DNA from: Balanoglossus misakiensis | Lineage: Eukaryota; Hemichordata | Length of the DNA: 64,000 bases | Assembly: GCA_040954595.2 (NCBI GenBank) | Contig: CM082591.2 | Coordinates: 4,774,001-4,838,000 of the forward strand | Direction of reading: 5' to 3' | Part shown: positions 60,601-64,000 of the stretch, in pieces | Numbering within the stretch: the stretch's first letter is position 1 | How the letters are laid out: the number at the start of each line of letters is the position of its first letter | The notes under the pieces: generated by a model | Databases searched by the model: none | Seen by the model: only the letters and a program-made list of their open reading frames with translations | What the model was told of the DNA's origin: nothing | Position numbers and translations under genes: made by a program

Positions 60601-63600
60601 TTAACTTGTGGCAAACTGTAATCTTGATAAAAACGTTTCATTGTAAGCAGGTGCTGTTTCAAGTTTTCAGCAAATACACTGATATTGTTGATAAAACTTA
60701 TGGCAGACAAATAGAACACCAACAAGATTCTCTTCATTTTAAAGAATTTCAACACCATGGCCATCAGTGGCATTTGATGGGTTAGATGATTACATCTTAA
60801 CATGCAAACCTTTTCTTGACATTATTAGCGAGGGATTCTTGCTAATCGTATTTTGACCATCACCAACAGGCACGGACAAGGAACTTATAAATGGGACGAC
60901 GATGGCTGTCAAAAACAACATAATTTTATCTGTGAGAATACCAGTAAGTATAGTGACTGTATAAATAACGTGTTCCCGATTTAGTTATGAGTGGGTTGAT
61001 TCGTCTTATGCGCATGTGCCATACCAGTGACTCTGGTTACAAAAATTTTATACAGTCAACAATGCCATTAAGGCAGTGCGGTGTCCTAACAACAGACAAG
61101 ATGGCGTCGATCATAATCTGTGTCGGAGATTAAAAAAAGAGACTGCAAATTGGGTGAAAAGAAGGGACAAAACTAAAGTCTACTTATACGGTGCGCAAGA
61201 AATATGGAAGGGAGCGAATGCAGCCCAATATTTGAATGCACCGAATGCAAAATTTGCAGAACATTTGGATCGGACGTCATGTTTGTATACACGAAATTTC
61301 GCACATGCGCATAAGACGACACCCGGCCTTTAAGGTTCCCCTTTTTTCTGTGATAGATACAACGAGATGCCCCGTTCGTCGAATGACAACTGCCTGTGAC
61401 GAAATATGTCAGCACAGGATGGGACCACTCCTCTGCGACTGTTTGGGAGGTGACAGTCTATCCAATGGCGCATGCGCAGGTAGAGAAATTTCAGCCTTGT
61501 TTATTTTTCAAAGATCCTGAATTTTTGTAGGATTTTGATGCATCAAGGAATTATGCACTTGCTGAACGAAATGGTCTGTCATGTGCTGCTGTTGTGAGGC
61601 AATAAGAGTTGGAGTTTCGAAACATACTGGAGTTTGAAACGATCAAAATTAACACGGAAACGGTGATAAAGTGTGTCATGCATATCCCCTGCCTATTGTT
61701 TATAATTATGTCCAAAAATTTTGTAAACATTTTGAGTGGCCATTTTGTGTATAGCACACATATTGTCGTCTCGAATGAATTTCTGATGGTTCACATAGAC
61801 CTACTTTCTAAATGATGCAGACAAATTGTCAACATTAAACTGATATCGCTTAATTTCACAATGGCATTCGAACTATTTCAGATATCGTGACCTGTATGCC
61901 AGACGACAATGTCGAAGGTTCGTGTGACAGCATTTGTGTGAACGAGACAAATGCCGATAGCTGCCACTGCACCTCGCGTCCCGGTGATGGCGGATGTGTG
62001 GGTAAGTTAGGGGGCCACTATCTGTAACTTCAGGCTGGATTTTCAGTATTTTTGTTTTATGTATCAAACACATTTTCTTGTTCCCTTCCCTAGAGTAACC
62101 CATCACGCCCAGCTCTCTGGTTGTCAACAAGTCATATGTATGTGTATCGACCATTGTTATTATTTACAAATGCATTTAAGTCCGGACTTGAATACAAATT
62201 TCACATACTGCAAACCGTAACTGATTGTAATTTATTTGGGTGCCATGTTTGCAGTTTATTCGACAGAGTGTGGTTTTGATGAAGTTTTGGAGCTCAGGTC
62301 ATCAGACATCGGACTGATAACTTACAGACCGACGTCGAACTTACGGTGTGAGTGGTCAGTTAAAGTACCCCCAGGTATGTGATCTTTTTGCTCCGTCATC
62401 AAAGACGAATCGAGTTTGCCAAATAGACCATTTTCCGAACACCACGAGATCTCGCGTGACTAGGGAGGACATTTTTATGTGACACAGGACAAAAACATGT
62501 TGGCCATTGTCAATAAAATGAACACAAGTTTAGTTACAATTTTTTAAACGGTTCACCCATTTGGCTACCAACCCATTTCTATGGTAATTAACCAAGTCAC
62601 GGGAGATGTCGAAATCAGCGGAAAAGCCACCACTTTGTATTCTCGGTTTTAGGAGCAAAATGTGAGATGTATATACATTTATTTCTACTTCTGGGATACT
62701 TATGATATTCTTCTAACTGAAACACCCAGGCGTTGGTTGTTGGTGCACATGCGCATAACTTTCACCACTAACTTTGGCAAATGCGTCATTTTTTTGCAGG
62801 CAAAGTCATCGATGTTGTCATCCAGTATGATAATATGGTCGGAGACTGCCTGCAGTCGACGTGTGCTGTGGATTTCTTGGAAATTTCTGAGGCAAGGCAG
62901 GCAGAAGATCAGATTGCTGTTGTGTGTGGAGACAATACAAAACCATCAGAGGTATTATTTATCTATGCTTATATTGTTGAGTTGAATGTATCAATTATGG
63001 AGTTTAGTCACAATAATTGTCATTTCGTGTTTGGATAACATTCGCCTCTCTGCCTGTGAACCTCGATATACTTATCAATTATGGCTACCTGAAATAGGTT
63101 TTCACTTCGTGCTAGGGGGTCAAATCGCATTATTATAACTGCATCCTGGGTAAAAGATCGACAACTCACTGTAGTGAGAGAGAGCAGAAATTATACGTTA
63201 ACTCTCTTTCACAACTTCCTTTGGTCAAACATTTCTGTCTTTGTAGTTTGTATATTAAACTCATTAAACTTTCTTCAAAAGTTGTTATTTTTTCTGTTGC
63301 TAAGTATTTGACTTCGGTTTTGCTTAAAAAAATCCACGGACTGACGTGTTCATTACTTTCTTCCTAGATCGTGCACAGTAGTAGTTATGAAGTTTCGATT
63401 GTGTTCATAAAGGATCCAGTCTACATCCAGAACTTGTTTCAGCTTGTGATAACACCAAGAGGTACTTTGCTTCTAATATATTTCTGCTTTACAACAAGTC
63501 TTATATCTAAAGTTCTTAGCCCAAACAAACAAACTGTGTCCTGTCGCCCGCCCTATACCTATTCTCACAAAAAAATCTCAGGAATTTCGAACTCAAATGT

Positions 63601-63980
63601 GATTTTACATGAAAATATGCCTCAAATCAGTTAAAACAACATGCTTTCTTTTATAGACATTTTACAGTGCCCCAACTCTATTGGACGAGGTGACATTGAC
63701 TACGGCTATATGATGAAACAAGGAGACTCCACCATGTTTATCGACAAATCGTTGAAACTTCCATGTGGCGGGAAAATCAAACAGTGGCAGTTCAACATCT
63801 CCTGGGCCGAAGAAGGGAGCTCAGTGCGCCTGCGCCCGGGTATTTATCGCGGGAGAGGTGGTTTAGACTTTGAGCTGATGGGACAAAATGATTTCACCCT
63901 GACCAATGTCGTGCCCGGTATGGTAACCCTCGATGTGGCGGACGAGGATGTCCTCACCTTCCAGCCAAATTCTTTTATAG
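54548..63980 (+). CDS. Secreted EGF/LDLa/fucolectin/C-type lectin/CUB mosaic protein (5' part, 20 exons)
   Basis: A secreted or extracellular recognition protein; no ortholog name can be given. Exons: 54548-54610, 54783-54903, 55126-55257, 55375-55485, 55855-55965, 56117-56224, 56531-56644, 56811-56930, 57482-57703, 58212-58427, 58798-58884, 59427-59549, 59860-60145, 60870-60943, 61357-61479, 61882-62001, 62255-62374, 62800-62951, 63368-63461, 63657-63980. They join in one frame for 940 codons, and the last donor (TATAG|GTAAAT) shows that the gene continues off the window. Order: signal peptide, two EGF, five LDLa, one fucolectin-type (FTP) domain, two EGF-like, one C-type lectin, two EGF-like, one CUB, one unnamed domain. 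All module boundaries after the signal exon are phase 1. Exceptions inside modules are phase 2 within the lectin and phase 0 within the CUB. No transmembrane segment is seen so far. A cell-surface or humoral lectin role is inferred from the domains only. Confidence 0.9.
54783..55257 (+). CDS. Mosaic gene exons 2-3: two EGF domains
   Basis: Residues about 22-105. The first EGF has six cysteines from [12 protein letters not shown] to THCQ. The second begins DVDEC and ends GETC, with the DxDEC calcium-binding signature, so it is a cbEGF module. Confidence 0.9.
55375..55965 (+). CDS. Mosaic gene exons 4-5: LDL-receptor class A repeats 1 and 2
   Basis: Two 111-nt exons, residues about 106-179. 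Each has six cysteines and the acidic calcium site: [16 protein letters not shown] in the first and [16 protein letters not shown] in the second. Both introns are phase 1. Confidence 0.92.
56117..56644 (+). CDS. Mosaic gene exons 6-7: LDLa repeats 3 and 4, recent tandem duplicates
   Basis: Residues about 180-253. Both end [11 protein letters not shown], encoded by identical DNA. The flanking intron sequence is also similar on both sides (CAAACGACAACTT upstream; GGTAACA..AGATT downstream), so a block of about 414 bp containing exon and intron was duplicated. Confidence 0.92.
56811..56930 (+). CDS. Mosaic gene exon 8: LDLa repeat 5
   Basis: Residues about 254-293, LCGDDQYKC ... [16 protein letters not shown]. 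The calcium site is intact. Confidence 0.9.
57045..57342. repeat. MITE with CGTCTTATGCGCATGTGC-type termini, copy 1
   Basis: The left end CGATCGTCTTTTGCGCATGC and right end GCACATGCGCATAAGACGATCG are inverted. The element lies in the intron between LDLa 5 and the FTP domain. The copy at 61,002-61,318 is in opposite orientation. Confidence 0.85.
57482..58427 (+). CDS. Mosaic gene exons 9-10: fucolectin-type (FTP) lectin domain
   Basis: Residues about 294-439, split by one phase-1 intron at the conserved double cysteine. Diagnostic blocks: [49 protein letters not shown], and the end LCEVEVYG. The fold is that of eel fucolectin and tachylectin-4. The usual RxD of the fucose site reads RLI here, so its sugar specificity may differ. 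Confidence 0.92.
57739..58084. repeat. Complete palindromic MITE flanked by TTAA
   Basis: 346 bp with termini AGGGACAAAGTCTCTCTC and GAGAGAGACTTTGTCCCT. Flanking TTAA at 57,735-57,738 and 58,085-58,088 matches a piggyBac-type target duplication. Most of the element is self-complementary, including a central TTTTGGCGAG/CTCGCCAAAA pair. It sits in the intron that splits the FTP domain. Confidence 0.9.
58541..58643. repeat. Dispersed short repeat (TAGTGGCC family), second copy
   Basis: It shares TCAAACCTGTGTTAGTGGCC and the following about 80 bp with 5,242-5,404. It lies in the intron after the FTP domain. Confidence 0.75.
58798..59549 (+). CDS. Mosaic gene exons 11-12: EGF-like half module and cbEGF
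   Basis: Exon 11 (29 codons, DLDGCSDN ... [13 protein letters not shown]) is a short cysteine-rich EGF-like piece. Exon 12 ([12 protein letters not shown] ... [14 protein letters not shown]) is a canonical calcium-binding EGF. Confidence 0.85.
59860..60943 (+). CDS. Mosaic gene exons 13-14: C-type lectin domain
   Basis: Residues about 510-629. Four core cysteines are present (ALFC, GPC, DDGC, FIC). The calcium/sugar loop reads EPN, the motif associated with mannose-type binding, followed by KWDDDGC, where the usual WND is WDD. The intron splits the domain in phase 2 right at the QQW codon. Confidence 0.92.
61002..61318. repeat. MITE with CGTCTTATGCGCATGTGC termini, copy 2 (inverted)
   Basis: Termini CGTCTTATGCGCATGTGC and GCACATGCGCATAAGACG are exact inverted repeats. 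The interior is the reverse complement of the copy at 57,045-57,342 with moderate divergence (shared GTCCGATCCAAATGTTC block). It lies in the intron after the C-type lectin domain. Confidence 0.9.
61357..62001 (+). CDS. Mosaic gene exons 15-16: two EGF-like modules
   Basis: Residues about 630-710. Exon 15 has TACDEICQ ... LLCDCLGG ... GACA. Exon 16 has TCMPDD ... [17 protein letters not shown] ... GGCV. The cysteine spacing is EGF-like, but neither has a full calcium-binding signature. Confidence 0.75.
62174..62193. repeat. 20-bp near-palindrome, third copy
   Basis: ATTTAAGTCCGGACTTGAAT, one mismatch from the copy at 1,167-1,186. It lies in the intron before the CUB exons. Confidence 0.7.
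62255..63461 (+). CDS. Mosaic gene exons 17-19: CUB domain
   Basis: Residues about 711-832. The pattern is that of a CUB fold: [14 protein letters not shown], then [13 protein letters not shown], then DFLEISEA, then VVCGDN, ending FQLVITPR. Introns fall at phase 1 after the PPG block and phase 0 after PSE. Confidence 0.85.
63657..63980 (+). CDS. Mosaic gene exon 20: unnamed cysteine-containing beta-type domain
   Basis: A single 324-nt exon bounded by phase-1 introns, residues about 833-940. It reads [18 protein letters not shown], then [16 protein letters not shown], then [18 protein letters not shown] and [13 protein letters not shown] do not recognise a named family. The CxGxI..W.F start and the DxLxFQPxxFIG end recall an ectodomain module seen in other invertebrate mosaic proteins, but that is from memory. 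Confidence 0.7.
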
Positions 63981-64000
63981 GTAAATATTTACTTTGCCAT

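Overview
This is a window of animal nuclear DNA. Genes are split by many short introns with GT/AG junctions, there are no operons, and a long satellite array and several families of short inverted-repeat elements are present. The protein-coding content (a LARGE glycosyltransferase, PEX16 and a large EGF/LDLa/fucolectin/C-type-lectin/CUB mosaic) and the repeats fit a marine invertebrate. A non-vertebrate deuterostome (hemichordate, cephalochordate or echinoderm) is my best guess, but the sequence alone does not settle the taxon.

Layout. 1-17,232: about 17 kb with no recognisable gene. It holds a few promoter-like spots (4.66, 9.35 and 10.6 kb), two possible orphan first exons (5,024 and 14,758), dispersed repeats and a purine-rich tract. 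17,233-30,392: a head-to-tail array of about 150 copies of an 88-bp satellite with higher-order structure. At 30,392/30,393 it flips into about six inverted monomers, which run into a 100-N assembly gap (30,909-31,008). 31,009-34,126: no recognised coding sequence; it probably includes the LARGE 3' UTR. 34,127-41,217 (minus): a complete LARGE gene, 18 coding exons that join in frame to 738 codons plus stop. 41,273-45,850: intergenic or 5' non-coding. 45,851-49,525 (plus): a complete PEX16 gene, 10 coding exons, 410 codons. 49,526-54,547: 3' UTR and intergenic DNA with foldback elements. 54,548 to the right edge (plus): the 5' part (20 exons, 940 codons) of a secreted mosaic protein that continues past the window.

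How the genes relate. LARGE (Golgi matriglycan synthase) and PEX16 (peroxisome membrane biogenesis) are divergent, head-to-head neighbours. From memory this is also the arrangement of human LARGE2 and PEX16, so the pair looks like an ancient microsyntenic unit. The mosaic protein is an extracellular recognition-type molecule with two different lectin folds in one chain. Its exons are almost all bounded by phase-1 introns, as expected from exon shuffling. Introns of all three genes carry short inverted-repeat elements, some very close to splice sites and one pair in opposite orientation inside the same transcript.

The exon models were built by hand from splice signals, reading-frame continuity and family similarity. 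No alignment or transcript evidence was available.
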